From Entonaema liquescens (lineage: Eukaryota; Ascomycota; Sordariomycetes; Xylariales; Xylariaceae), in NCBI GenBank assembly GCA_902805475.1, contig CADCSX010000007.1:1674001-1738000 (forward strand): a stretch of 64,000 nucleotides of DNA. Reading direction: 5' to 3'. A program made the position numbers and the translations under genes. Below, piece by piece: positions 12,601-24,899 of the stretch. Position 1 is the stretch's first letter. Each line of letters begins with the position of its first letter. The notes beneath the pieces were generated by a model, which had not been told where the DNA came from, ran no database searches, and saw nothing but the letters and a program-made list of their open reading frames with translations.

Positions 12601-15117
12601 TTGAATGCGCGAGAAGATGACATGGAGGAGGTTTAACCTAGTTAGTAATTGCTGAGAGCCTATTACATCCAGTAAGAACTCCAAGCCGTCTTTGTCGTTT
12701 GGAAGAACAATCTCAACACAACTTTGATCAAAGGCCGACTCTTCGACCCCGTCCCGAGAGCAAATACGTGCAGCATCTTCGGAAGACAAGGAAGCCCACC
12801 ATTTGAGTAGCGGTAAGAGTAGTTGAGTACGTGTAGTACCTGATACGCCCTTGATCTGGTTTAGAGACGCGAGAAGGCGGATCTTGAGAGTTATTAGTGG
12901 TGTGTGGATCGTGTGGGAAGCGAGGAAAGTCAGAACAGAGCGTCTCGTTCCGTGAGATAGGTGGCTCTTCCTATCCTTGCTTTCATCGGATGAGCTTTTC
13001 GAGCTACTATTCAATGCGCTTTGCAAAACCTCAGTAACGTAATCGGCACTTAACACGCATTCCTCAAGACTAGGGGTAATGACGTGCCGCAGTAGTTTAT
13101 GACAGACGTCCACTGTCGTCCAAATTGATGCATCGGCATTATCATACAGGTCATTGCTGGCCCAACGCGTGTAGTTCTCGGACTTAACTAAATCCTGGAA
13201 TGAATTCTCTAGCACAGCGACTAGGTCTGCGGCAGCTCGTCTCACTCTTTTCGATGGGTCGTTCAATCCGGCGAGGGTATACGGCAAGAGAGCCTGGAAA
13301 TCTACGCTATTGCAATCGCTGCTTTTCAGGCGCCGTTTTGCCAGATCTAGAGCTGCGACACGAGCCAACACTGGATATGACCCACACCAAATTCGCATAA
13401 GAAACGTGAGGAAAAAAGGGGTGTTGTTTGCTAATTTATGCTGTATAGGTGCCAGCTCCTCAAAAGCTTTGAGATTTTCCGGCTCGGTAAGACCTGAAAG
13501 GAAAACAGAACATAAATCTGTGAAAACGTCTGAAGTATTGGCCCGTAGACATGAATCTGATGGGGAGGTCGATAAGTTGCTCACTCGCTCAAGGGCCAAT
13601 TTGAAGTCTTCGATGGGTGCGGGTGCCGATATTTCATCATCCACCATTGCAACATCTTGTTGAGGCTCGATTGCGAGTCGTCTCGCTTGAAGGCTAGTTC
13701 CAAGCCTCAATTCTAAAGCATCAACGTCAATTTCGGTCTCATTAATCGCTTTAATGAAAATCTTCCCAGAGTCTGTGTCTAATTGCGAGAGCTTGATGAT
13801 GATAGATGCGAGAGCCTTTCGCACCTCTCCTTGTGCATCAATGTTGTCCTCAACCTTGTGGGCGGCTAACAAAAGACTCTTGAAAACAACTGCTCTCTGT
13901 TGGTCGTTGAGAGTGGAGCTCAAGAGTAGTGACTCGACGACTGATAGACCCTTTATGTCACCTTTCTTGTGAGCCCTCTCAACCAAAGCTAGGCAGAGCC
14001 CATTTGCTAATTTCCCAATACTATGCTCTCTTCCGATTTCCGTAAGGAGGCAAGATAGATTTGGGATTTTAAGTAGCGCCCTTGTCACTTTTCCTGACAT
14101 TTGCTTCGCGGAACGGTATTGGGCAAGGATCGACAGACAGACAAGGCCAGGACGGAGAGACTCGGTAGTCCAGCCGGTAACGAGCTGATCCATCAAGGCA
14201 CTAATAGCAGCATCATCAAGGTCACCCTTCGCCACGAAAACAGAGATCACCATATAGCAAGCTACCTGTAAACTTGGGACCTTGTGCATGACTAACGCAT
14301 CGCTAAGAGTCGGACCAATCTGGTGGAGGAGAGTTTGATCATTGCTTCGCTGGATACTGCGGCGGCCGGATCGCATCCTGTCCAGCATGCCATTCACTGC
14401 TTCGGTCATAATACCGCCCCAGAACGATATTAGAGCAGGATAGTGCTGCTGAGCCCTGCATGCATCTAGGGTGTATGTTGATAGGGCAGCGAGGAAATCA
14501 GGATGATGTGTAGCTTGATGAACGAGGACAGATCGTGGCGGTTGGGTTAAGGATCGAACGTAAGGGTCTAAAAACCTATAAACTTGCGGTATCGTACTAG
14601 GGAGGATAGATAGAAGAGTTACGAAGGCTGGGATAGTATGGTACGGTAGAAATGTCGAAATAAGCATCGCCGTGTTAAATTCGTGAATCCTATTACAATG
14701 TTAAAACTTGGATCTAGCAGTACATATCTTGCCCGCCTACCTAAACCTCCTGATAAGCCATTCTATAGCCTTTATAGTTGGCATAAGTCTTAACCGTGCA
14801 CCGGCCAAGTGAAGAAAGGAGTCTATCTTCTTGTCGAGCTCTGCATTCTCTGTAGCGGTCATTTGGGTTCGGTCTTCATTCTGACTTTGCTCGCTGAATA
14901 GGGTAGCGCCAAAGGATACGAATCGCGAATCTAACTGGCATAGGTCTTCATATCCTTGATAGCAGATACTATATAAAGTCTGGAAGTTTTGTGACGCGGC
15001 AACTCGCGGCTCGAATATTAATGACTTTGAATGTGCAGCTTTTTGCGCCTTGATATCGAGTGTCGATTTCGAATTCGCGGCGATCTGCGCAAGTTGCGCA
15101 GCCAATGCTGTCGTCAT
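9616..15117 (-). CDS. utp10: U3 snoRNP / SSU processome protein UTP10 (one frameshift)
   Basis: Large HEAT-repeat protein of the t-UTP/UTP-A subcomplex (human HEATR1). In the nucleolus it supports rDNA transcription and 18S pre-rRNA processing. Exons are 15117-14741, 14689-10575 and 10518-9616; the introns are 51 and 56 nt. The start MTTALAAQLAQIAANSKS matches the usual family N-terminus. The open frame continues upstream to an ATG at 15336, but I judge that to be leader. WLIRRFR|IHEFN across intron 1 is family-typical. At 12399-12402 (+ strand GGGG) the frame shifts. Upstream it reads KMATEPLG then a stop; downstream it reads KRRRTSASDTHRGL. Removing one base restores 5,394 nt, or 1,797 aa, which is the normal family length. 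The family is essential, so an assembly error is likelier than a null allele. The gene is divergent from the esterase gene at 16317. Confidence 0.93.
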
Positions 15118-16316
15118 CTTTGTATTCGTACTGGAAGCGCTCTTATTTCCATCAGAAAATACTAGCCGCAAGGTTTGGAAACTTCTGTGGCTAACAGGAG
15201 CGCGTTCGATTACAGTATCAACTGGGAGACTTTTTCGTGATTTGCAATTGAACTTTTCTCCCAAAATTTTAGCGGGGAGCAAAGTTTCCAAAGTAGAGGC
15301 GTCTGGCGATAAGAGATTTGTCGAATCAAATAACATGGATAATGAGAGTTCCACTTTTACCAACTTCTAAAGTCTTACAATTTCCGAATTAAGCGCCAAC
15401 AACTTACAAGCCTGCAAGCTCAATGTACCTTGGTACCTATTCTATAGAAGAACATTTTATGTTACTTTCCTGCTGAAGAATAGTGTAGCTTTCGCTTCAT
15501 TTTTGGTAACGATGTTGGTAACGTCATTATGTACTAGGGTTTAGCCTATATGTATTCAGTGTTGTAATCCTGCATTGAGGTTAGCTATGTGTTCATCAGT
15601 CCGTATCAAGTATAGTAACGGCAGTCTTTTTATTAGCTGTTATCTACATCGTCGCCATCGTCATTGCTTTTTATGCTACGATTTTCCTTCGGAGACTTCG
15701 TGTAACCGATTATATGGCACGACAAGGTGAGATAGCCTAACTAGACCCATAAATATCGTGTAGATATATGAATTGGTATCATCAAGTGGTAGTATTGTAT
15801 GTTGGCGAGGATCTGATCTAAACTCGATCATATAACCTTCACATGTCAAAGAAGGGAAAGAGTTTCATGAAAAGCTTCCGATGAATATATTGAAAATGGA
15901 ACCACAGGGAAACATTCATGATGTCGGGCATTAACAAATCCTGAATTTGAAGCATATTTCATATCAGAACCAACGTAGACCCTTCAATCTTGAACCATTA
16001 CGGAGTCAAAGGTATAGATTACTGTATTATTATATGGCGGAAATTGAGAAGAGATCGATATTCCTAGTTCCCAATTGGCTATTGCTCGAGTTCCAACGCC
16101 ATCGGTGGAAATACTTCCGCAGTGATCGGGCCGTGCCTATGTATGCAAGTGTTACGGGTAACCGACCAAGTCTCCCCTCCCCCATCTGTCCACTAGGTAT
16201 TTTAGCTTGGATTTGCCCGGGACCTAGATAGGTTTGTGTGCGCGGCTAGTTTCAATCTCGATCATGCTTTGCTATTACTGAGCAACTTACATTCTTCTGA
16301 GTCCTCAGTTGAGACA
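15118..16316. other. Divergent promoter region UTP10 / SGNH esterase
   Basis: Intergenic DNA between two divergently transcribed genes. The part next to UTP10 (15118-15336) is an in-frame open extension of that gene and may be leader. No other gene is recognised. Confidence 0.5.
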
Positions 16317-17309
16317 ATGGCTGTAAGTTGTTACAACATCCGCCCCTCTTCTTATACTTAGGTTAATTCTTGGGAATCTAATGTGTGAGATAGAAACCGT
16401 ATAATCAAGTAGTCCTTTTTGGGGATTCGCTCTTCCAGGGAGCTAGCGAAGTTCAAAGTGGCTTCTCGTTCCAAGGGGCTCTACAAAGTCGTATGCCTAT
16501 ACATTCTCAAGCGGGCTTGTTGTACTTGTTTCTGACTCGTTTATAGAGTGTATGCGACACTTAGACGTGATCAACAGGGGATTTTCCGGTTACAATACCA
16601 AGAATGCCTTGCAATTGTTACCGCAGATATTCCTGCCGCCGTCACCCTCGAATCCAAGGATCGAGTACCTTGTAAGTGACGATATTCGCTCGTCTGCAGT
16701 AGTTCTCTCGTCTATTGCGTATCTAGTATTATTTTAGGTATGCTTGTAGGATCTGATCATTGCGTGTTGCAGTTAGTGCTACTAGGGGCGAATGATGCCT
16801 GCATCGATATTCCGACCAACACTCAAGGCCTTCCAATCGAGCAATATAAAGAGAACTTAACTAAGATAATCACTCACGAATTCATTGCGGCCCACAAACC
16901 CAAGATCCTGCTTGTTACGCCTCCTCCTATTGATGAAATTCGAATTACTGAACTTGACCTGGCCGCCGGACATCCGCAGGCAACTCGACAAGCGGCCATT
17001 AGCGCGGCTTACTCTGAGACGGCCAGAAAGGTGGCGACGGAAATTCCTGGGGTTGTGCTTATCGATCTCCAGAAAGCTATCTTGGATAAGGCTATCTCCT
17101 TAACCGCGGAATTCAATTCGAACGGGCCTCCCTTGGGATATCCTGGAGGTAAAAGAGGTGCTTTGGAACAACTTCTGCCAGATGGATTGCATATGAGCGG
17201 AGATGCTTACAAAGTCTTATTCGACATTGTCAAGCCACATATCGGCCCATTCCCAGAAAAACAGGGAGTTTTCCCAGATTGGCGTGTGCTCAACCCAGGG
17301 ACGTTGTAA
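16317..17309 (+). CDS. SGNH/GDSL esterase, isoamyl acetate-hydrolysing (IAH1) type
   Basis: Small cytosolic-type SGNH hydrolase; the yeast relative Iah1 hydrolyses acetate esters. Four exons: 16317-16322 (only ATG GCT), 16394-16490, 16547-16671 and 16773-17309, giving 254 aa. Block I is LFGDSLFQ with the nucleophilic Ser. INRGFSGYNT is the family segment after it, GANDA is block III, and DGLHMSGDAY near the C-terminus supplies the Asp and His. The frames join exactly at all three introns (GTAAGT/GATAG, GTATGC/TATAG, GTAAGT/TGCAG). No signal peptide is present, so it is probably intracellular. The start is fixed because exon 2 has no ATG and must be spliced to the six-base exon. The substrate cannot be told from sequence. 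Confidence 0.87.
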
Positions 17310-18812
17310 TTGTTCAGGTCATATACAAGGTACCTATATACATACCTTATAATATAAAAGAAGCCGTTCGGGTTTCTTAGAAAAGAATAGCCTAACCTAG
17401 ATTGTTCAAATACGACTCTCCTACATGAGACTTGTGCAAGTGATAATTATTTACATATGTATTTAAGTTATAAAAGGCTGAAAACCGCAAAGCATGCAAG
17501 ACATACATGTACATGCTTATTGCATTAGGGGAATTGAAGTTGCTATTCGGAGATTTTTACAGATTTTACTGTAAGATTCCTGGCTGGGTAGGTACATCCC
17601 TGGCAAGGTTAACTGGCTGTCAGCATCAGCCCAGTCCAGTCAGCAGCCGCTTGGCCAGTGCATTCATGTTGGTATTAGGTAGTACGTACTAGAAATTCGA
17701 TGCGCGCTAAGGAAATCCAATGGTGGGTAAGTGCCTGCGAACGTGAAGGGCCACTGCTACTCTGAACCGCCATCCATTTTTACGACAAGCCCGTAACCTA
17801 CAAAGCAGTCATCATCCAAAACTCCAAACCTCCAAAACCTCCAAAACCTCGATTTTAGCAACCGCTCTGTTTCTAACAAGTTTTCGCCTTCTTCAATAAT
17901 TTCATTTCCTTTTCACTTTTTTGTCTTGCACCACTTCTTATGAAGTTGCTCCCTGCTTTTGATACTCCATCTTGTTATCCCGCCCAATATATCCATCTCG
18001 TGTGCCATCCTGAAACTTAGGACACCGATTGAAGCGTTTCCCTGTACCTCACTCGCTCAAACTCGCTCTACCCTCGATTACTTAAACATCCTCCGCCTGT
18101 AGATCACCTGCGAACCCCGATCGCCACCGCCGATTAGACGAATCTAACCATCGTCCTTCACAAAGAATTCGATTGGCGTGTAACCTAAGTTTGTGATTGT
18201 AATATATCGTTGCTACGCCGACCTCGTCTTTGGTGCTACGAGAATTGTGTCTTCCTTCTCGACCGCAAATTATTGTCGAACGACTTCTCTAACCTTCAGG
18301 TCGCTTGATCGATACTGCAAATTAACATCACTTTACCACACGCTCCGTTTTTATATCTCCGCCGGAAGCCCTCGTGTTTCGACCTTGAACAACCTTCACC
18401 ATTAAATACCAGCATATACTAAGACCAGATCATAGTAATATTGCACTACACAGTAATTCGCAAAGTGACCATTCGGTCCTCTGCGATGAGGAGGTGGTGG
18501 TGGACTCCGTCTTTACAAACCAGAGATAGAGGTCGCAGCAGTTTAAACGGGAAGAGGATCACGCCGCAAAGCACCTTTTATAGAGCTATACATGAAGTCG
18601 ATGGGCTATAGTTTGGCGCGTCATCACAATTTGATGATACGGGTTGGCTATCCAAGTTCGTTAAAAGTCGACCTTCTGATCCCGTCGTTTCCGACCTCTA
18701 TCTAAGTTCCCCAGGCAGATCGAGCCTCCCCTTCTATCAAATTTGGTCACATCCGTTTATCCTGTTATCAGTCTTGCTTACTCACGTTGTGACCTTGATA
18801 ACCCGGGTTGGC
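17310..18812. other. Intergenic region with probable long leader
   Basis: 1.5 kb upstream of the retropepsin-like gene. From about 17,800 it is C/T-rich like a fungal 5' UTR and contains several short upstream ORFs. No gene is recognised. Confidence 0.5.
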
Positions 18813-20773
18813 ATGGATCCCCGCTTCCCGGTTTCTCGTGACGAATTCTACAGTGTCCAAATGGACGTCAAGCAGATGCAGATAATACAGAACAACCATG
18901 CTGAACGAATTTCGCGGCTGGAGAAGCACCAAGCTAACGATGCCGCGATCAAATCTGTTTGGAATTCGCCGTTTCCCAGCGCCTTGAGCGGCACACCACA
19001 GCACGGTTCGTTTCTCCCCTATTTATAACGGATATATAGCTATTATATGGGTTCTAATAGTATTATAGGACCACTTCAGATGCCTCCAAACGAAATCTTT
19101 GACGATTTCGAGGAGCAGGGCCAGAGTCTTCTGGGAAGTTTGCACTTGGATGCTGAAGACGAACCTGCAAGACGTGGCGCAGCTTCTAGAGCGAATAGTG
19201 TTCGCTTCGACGAGAGTGCTCTTCAGGGTTCGAGCTGGGCGCAAAACGGTCGTCATTCAGGTGACTTTGGTCCAATCAGACCTGGCAGCGGCCTCGGCAG
19301 CCACAACATGATGGAACGTTCATTGTCTCACAAATCGGATGGTAGGCATAGCTCCGCCGGCCATTCGGTCCATTCGGTTCACTCTCACCACTCCATTGCG
19401 TCTGGACGCGGAAGTAGCCTAGGTATAGACACTACGTTTACACCCGCCGCTCAAGATGACGACTCCCCGATCGGGGTTCTAGAGCCGCCGCCGAGCCTGT
19501 TCGTGTTGGGTTCCGTGCCTTCAATCATTCGATGTTGGCTGGCTCCTAATTTTGCGCACGATACTCTGCTCTACGCAGTTGTTTGCACCGGGTCGCAAAA
19601 GTCAGTCGTCGAATTTTCCCTGATCAAAGAGTTGGACTTGACAGATGAAATTCATCGCGATTTGGATGGTGTTCACCGAATTCGTCTGCCCGTATACCTG
19701 ACAGAGGCAACTGTGTCCCAACCGAGCTCTCGAGGAATGAGTCCAGCTCCGCAAATACCGAACATAGCGTGCACCTTTGAAGTAACTGGAATAGATTTGC
19801 CCGATAATGTCGAAGCTAAGAAGAATATTCGCACTTTTATGGGCAGCGAGACGTTGAGAGAGCATTGTGCCGATATTCTGTTTTCGCAGAATCGCATGAC
19901 ACTATACGGCAGCGAGCGGGAGAAGCTGTCCGTCCCTTTTGTACGTCCCGAAGATAATGCAATCTTCAAGCATATCCGTACAATGGCGGTCTTCCCGGAG
20001 AAACAGAAGTTGAATGCCACAGCGCGCCCATTCGTTTTGGGCGGTGCCAAGTCACAAGCAACCACGGCCACGGAGCCGGACGGAGCCCAGACAAGAGAAG
20101 GAAATGGCGAGAATGGCGACCGAGCACTTGCATCTCCATCCTCGGGGACGGGGCACCAACTTTATCTGGGCGCAACTACCGGTGCAAGCAGTATTTCAGA
20201 AAGCGGTGGTGAAAGTGAGAGGCACTATAAAGAGATAGGTAGCTCGGAATCAAGTGCAAAAGACTCCCAAGCCCGACCAACTGATGCGCAAAGTGACCAT
20301 CAGCGGCGATCCTCTGCGGCGGGCAGCATCTGGAATTCGTGGCGCCATGGACCTGCTCTGAATGGTAACGAACAAAAGATGCTTCTCCGTTGAGTGGCTA
20401 CCAGCCTCCTGGACGTGGGGGCCGGAACATGAAGGTTCTAAAGCCGATGAAGTCTGCGGCATCATCATCGTCAGCACGAACGGGGACATCTTACGAGTCG
20501 GCTTCGACACCCAAAAGTAGCGTCGAACCCAGACGCAAGAGCCAAGCTGGGGCGGACAGTGTTAGCAATAGCAGTCCTAGTACCAGTCTCCGATGGGAGT
20601 CAAAGCGAACGGTATCTAGTAGTGTAGAATCGAAAGCAAGCACAGCTACTCGTGATGCTCGAAGCGTATCAGGAACGCCGCGTACTTCAACAAACCCTAT
20701 TGGAAGCGCTTCAGCGTTTTCGTGGATGAGTTCGTCGGGCAAGCCAAGAACACCGACTGCGGCAGCCGAGTGA
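18813..20773 (+). CDS. Fungal protein of unknown function with a possible degenerate retropepsin-like domain (one frameshift)
   Basis: Exon 1 is 18813-19005, the intron 19006-19068, and exon 2 19069-20773. The start MDPRFPVSRDEFYSV leads into a short helical, coiled-coil-like segment (residues about 15-45). A Ser/His/Gly-rich linker follows (HSVHSVHSHHS). A globular region spans residues about 210-370. It contains LYAVVCTGSQKSVVEFSLIK and later RTFMGSETLREHCADILF, laid out like the two conserved blocks of retropepsin-like aspartic proteases. The position of the catalytic Asp is Cys here (Cys237 in CTGS). The C-terminal 200 residues are disordered, basic and Ser-rich. The frame breaks at the A4 run at 20374-20377: the original frame ends EQKMLLR-stop, while the other frame continues KDASPLSGYQPPGRGGRN. 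One added base gives 632 aa. The aspartic-protease resemblance is my inference, and the function is unknown. Confidence 0.72.
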
Positions 20774-21313
20774 AGAGCACTCTACTTGGACAAAAGTGAG
20801 CTCGACGTGATGATGGAGTAATGCTTGATATGATGGTTTGCTGAGCTCATGTGTTAATGCTCTCTGCTATGATTCCAGTAGTTCAGTAGTTCTACTTGGT
20901 CTTAGGTAGACATGATTAAAAGAAAAGAATAAAAAGAAATACCAAACAGGGAAAATGACATCAGTTGTTGGTATACGTAGATCAACCCTAGCTGGAAGAG
21001 CTAACAACCAGTGGCTTATGAGCTTCACGTACTTGGGGTGCATTAGTTCGATCGAGACTTGCCTATCAGGTAGGGTAGCTATATCAATGGAGTGACATGT
21101 GGAATTACGGAATATGGAAGTCAGTCGAGGGATTAACCCCGCTAGTTACATACTCAAATGAGTACCTTATATACCGACATCATACTAACGTTATAGACGG
21201 GATGATTGCACAATTGATGTGTAAATATAGTACCTAAGGTAAATTAGTCGTAAGTGCCACAAAAGGCCTCTTCGTCACTAGCTTCTCACTAGTCTCTCTC
21301 TATATAGTAGAAA
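20774..21313. other. Intergenic region upstream of THI6
   Basis: No gene is seen. I looked for the fungal TPP-riboswitch core (CTGAGA, CCAGCGNAGGGA) and did not find it. Confidence 0.5.
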
Positions 21314-23092
21314 ATGCCGAAGCACGAGGTAGATTACTCGCTATATCTGGTGACAGATTCAACACCCGCTATCCTTGGCGATGCGGATATATGCGATGTA
21401 GTCGAAGCTGCTCTGAAGGGCGGCGTCACATGCGTTCAGTACCGGGACAAGACTAGTGATACGGGTGTGCTGGTGTCAACGGGCCGAAAACTTCACCAGA
21501 TCACGAAAAAGCACAACGTTCCGTTGCTTATCAACGATCGCATTGATGTTGCGCTTGCGGTCGGTTGTGAAGGCGTGCATATCGGACAGGATGATCTGGG
21601 TAAGATGGTCTCCCCTAAAGACGGTTTCTCCAAATCTAGATTTTGATGACGTAACACCACGAAGCAGGCTGGTGAGGAATTAACTGACAGAACGGCGATA
21701 TAGATTTACCCACGGCTAGAAAGATCCTAGGTGAAGATGCTATTATCGGCGTTACTACGAGCAATATTGCCGAAGTAGAGGCTGCTACTAAGGGAGGCGC
21801 CGACTACCTGGGAATTGGGACTGTGTTTGCTACGTCTACGTAAGACGTCCCGGTATCAATAAGACTTGTTTGACTAACATGAGCACAGAAAAGAAAATAC
21901 AAAGAGTATCATCGGAGTGGAAGGGCTCCAGGAGATTCTGCTTAAGATCGCCGCTGAGAACTGGCCTGTAAAGACCGTATGCATCGGAGGTATCAACGCA
22001 TCCAATGTCTCACGCGTAGTATGGCAGAGCTCAGGGAAGGGAAAGTCCCTCGACGGTGTCGCGGTCGTAAGCGCCATCATGGCAGCTCGGGATCCGGAGG
22101 CTGCATCGAGGGAACTCTTACAACTAGTCAAATCACCACCCGCGTTTGCGAAATCCAGCGTGAGCCCAGGCCAGCAGACGAGGTCGCCTCAGGAGCTTCT
22201 CTCTCTCGTGCCGTATATCATCAAAACCGTCAACAGCAAGAAGCCGATATCTCACAACATGACCAATCTCGTAGTCCAGAACTTCGCCGCCAACGTCGCG
22301 CTGAGCGTCGGCGCCAGCCCGATCATGGCGAATTACGGCGAGGAGGCGAAGGATCTGGCGAAGTTGGGGGGCGCGCTGGTTATTAATATGGGCACCCCTA
22401 CGCCGGATGGCTTGAAGAATTATTTGATAGCTCTTAAGGCGTATAACGATGCTGGACAGCCCGTGATATACGATCCTGTGGGGTAAGTCTCGACATCTTG
22501 AATTCCGAGTGTTAAAACCTAATGAGAGATATACAGCGCTGGTGCAACCGCAGTCAGGAGGTCCGCCGTAAAGACGATCCTGGGCGGCGGCTACGTCGAC
22601 GTGCTTAAAGGAAACCAGTCGGAGATCCTATCCTGCGTGCCCGGTGGATCCAACATCCAACAACGAGGCGTGGATAGCGACCCCGGGAACCAGAACCTTC
22701 AGGAGCTAGGGTCCGCGATCAAAGAACTAGCCCGCCTCCGAAGACATATCGTTGTTATGACCGGAAAGACGGATCTAGTAACGGCCGGGGAGTCTGTCTT
22801 CGCGATCGAGAACGGCCACGAATACCTCGGCATGGTAACCGGCACAGGCTGCTGCTTAGGTACGACCATCTCGGCTGCCGTCGCGGCGCACCCGAACGAC
22901 AAGCTCGCCGCGACGATATCTGCAGTATTGTACTACGGTATCGCGGCGGAGATAGCGGCAGAAAGACCCGATGTCAAAGGCCCGGGCACGTTTGTGCCGG
23001 CGTTTATTGATGAGTTGTGTAATGTGAGGAAAGCTACAGTTAAGGGGGATCTCGAGTGGTTGAAGAGGGCTAAGGTTACGGTGCTATCTTGA
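21314..23092 (+). CDS. thi6: Bifunctional thiamine-phosphate synthase / hydroxyethylthiazole kinase
   Basis: Thiamine biosynthesis enzyme that phosphorylates hydroxyethylthiazole and joins it to HMP-pyrophosphate to give thiamine phosphate. Exons are 21314-21599, 21704-21839, 21889-22482 and 22537-23092 (introns 104, 49 and 54 nt), giving 523 aa. The N-terminal ThiE half (about 1-235) shows YLVTDS, VQYRDKTSDTG, PLLINDRIDVAL, HIGQDDL, YLGIGTVFATSTK and CIGGINASN. The C-terminal ThiM half (about 255-523) shows ISHNMTNLVVQNFAANVALS, GASPIMA, PVIYDPVGAGAT and VTGTGCCLG, the last carrying the catalytic Cys of the kinase. All junctions keep frame with no indel needed. The fused arrangement is the standard fungal one. 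Confidence 0.95.
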
Positions 23093-23696
23093 GTATTTAT
23101 TCATTATTACTTGGGTCTAGATGGGTAGAATATATAGATGTTGGGTATGGTATGATGTGCTTTTTATATAATAATCCGACCTTTTGGAGTGAATAATATT
23201 TTGACTCTGATTTTTCTGTGTTTCATCGAGTAGGTAGAATCAATCATTTAAGTCCATTTTCTGAAATTTTGATGATGAGTGGTAGAGTATAGGTACGATT
23301 CCGATGCCATCTTAGTTCAGAGGAAGAGTTGACATATACTTCGTACCTAGGTAAAATACCTAGGTAAAATACCTAGGCAGGTATGCCCACAGCAAGATAT
23401 ATAGGCAATAGGTACCTCCTGCCTATCTACATGTAGACTTATGATTTCATAAGTTACACAGAGAAATATTTAAATGCTTCTCGTGTGTAACGGCAACTCA
23501 AGCTCGGGTATCGATAAGCTATATAATTCCAATTCTCATTCCCCCGCTTGTTTCCCGTTGCCGCCCCGCATTCGGCATTGTTACTTATTAAATGTATAAC
23601 CCCCCCAGAGTCCTTCGCTCCAAACTCGGGATTCTTTTTTCTAGTCATACAGACTATATCCATCTAACCTAGTACACTTTCGTCGACCGGCGCGGT
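23093..23696. other. Intergenic region
   Basis: Holds a 13-bp tandem repeat (listed separately) and the promoter of the isochorismatase-like gene. No gene is seen. Confidence 0.5.
23344..23377. repeat. 13-bp tandem repeat TACCTAGGTAAAA, about 2.6 copies
   Basis: Two perfect copies plus a partial third. Each carries the palindrome TACCTAGGTA, which also recurs elsewhere in the window (for example near 43920-43940). Confidence 0.85.
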
Positions 23697-24899
23697 ATGG
23701 TAGAGGCAAACCGGGCTTTGATGAGTTTTGCGAGAGCATCTAGATTCACCTTTGCTCGAGGATTACGGAGACAACCGATCGTATTCTCGCCTCTATACCC
23801 CTTTACCCTCCAGACCGGTCAGAAATACGCTAGGTTTTCCACGATGGCGGATAAGCCGCAGAGACGTTTCCGTGAGTGTGCAAGCCTTGGTTCCTATGAC
23901 CAAAAGAAATTCATGTCGTTAACAATCTACAGAAAGGCCGGTGGTCCTGTGAGTCCGGTCCGGCTTGTTTTGCGCCTCGTCTATTGGATAGTCGAAAAAG
24001 CTGACTGAGAATACCGCATAGCGTCTGCGACATGCAGGAGAAGTTCCGCTCTGCTATTTGGATGTTTGACTTGATGTATGGCACCCATCGTCAGCCGCAT
24101 GATTACTACCTACCTACTTCTACCTCTATCCTGGAGTTAATGCGTCCTGGATTTATACCCGAGGATGCATTGTCGACGAAAGACTTCCCAATTACACTCA
24201 GCCATGACTAACGAAAACTACCAGCCTCCAGACGACGCAGAAAGTCCTACGCGCCGCCAAAATCCTCAATGTGCCTGTCATCGCGACGACGCAAATTGCG
24301 GCTAAACTCGGGCCCACCGCCCCTGAGCTCCAGGACTTGACTGCAGACGCGGTGGTTAATGCAGATAAGACGGCTTTTAGCAGTACGTATTACTAAGGGC
24401 CCCCTTTTTATTCTAGTCCGGAGGCTCCTCAGCCAGTGGTGAAGACATCATCACCCGGTGGACATGGCGCAAACCTCTAGTTAGACATGTGACACTCACC
24501 ACCACCATCATCATCATAGTGCTGCGCGTCCCGGAAATAGAAGCTCGCTTTCCGCCCGTAAACAACCAAGGTTCGGCTGCTGCTACTGGGCCCAGCGAAG
24601 TCGCCATCGTGGGCATCGAGACGCACATCTGCGTCACGCAGACTGCTCTGGACCTGCTTGAGCGCGGGCACAGGGTGTATGTGCTGGCGGACGGCGTCAG
24701 CAGCTGCAACCAGATGGACGCGAGGGTGGCGTTTGCACGACTGCGGGCTGCCGGGGCTATCATCACGACGAGCGAGAGCTGGATCTACGAGTGCATGGGG
24801 GACGCGGGGATCCCTGAGTTCAGGGAGGTGGCGAAGCTGGTGAAGGAGACGGGCCCCGGGATGAAGGAGGTGCTGAAGGGGTTGCTTAGTAACTTGTAG
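23697..24899 (+). CDS. Isochorismatase-like cysteine hydrolase, possibly dual-targeted
   Basis: Isochorismatase-domain (ISOC1/2-like) hydrolase. Exons are 23697-23871, 23933-23948 (a 16-nt microexon), 24022-24075, 24225-24382 and 24520-24899. From the first ATG it encodes 260 aa; from the internal ATG at 23844 (MADKPQRRF) it encodes 211 aa, the usual family length. The 49-residue extension is Arg-rich, lacks acidic residues after residue 3, and ends RFSTM. That is typical of a mitochondrial presequence, so the two starts may give mitochondrial and cytosolic forms. The catalytic Asp is in VCDMQEKFR, the Lys in NADKTAFS and the Cys in GIETHICVTQ. GVSSCN and TTSESWIYECMGDA are family blocks. The substrate is unknown; fungal members are often simply called isochorismatase family. 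The microexon is needed to join RRFQ to VCDMQ. Confidence 0.87.

Noticed and set aside
15118..15336. N-terminal extension of UTP10 from an upstream in-frame ATG at 15336
   Set aside because: The family start is MTTALAAQLAQ; the extension has no family resemblance and is probably leader.
20774..21313. TPP riboswitch upstream of, or in the introns of, the thiamine gene
   Set aside because: The conserved riboswitch core words are absent; in fungi it is typical of THI4 and NMT1-type genes, not THI6.
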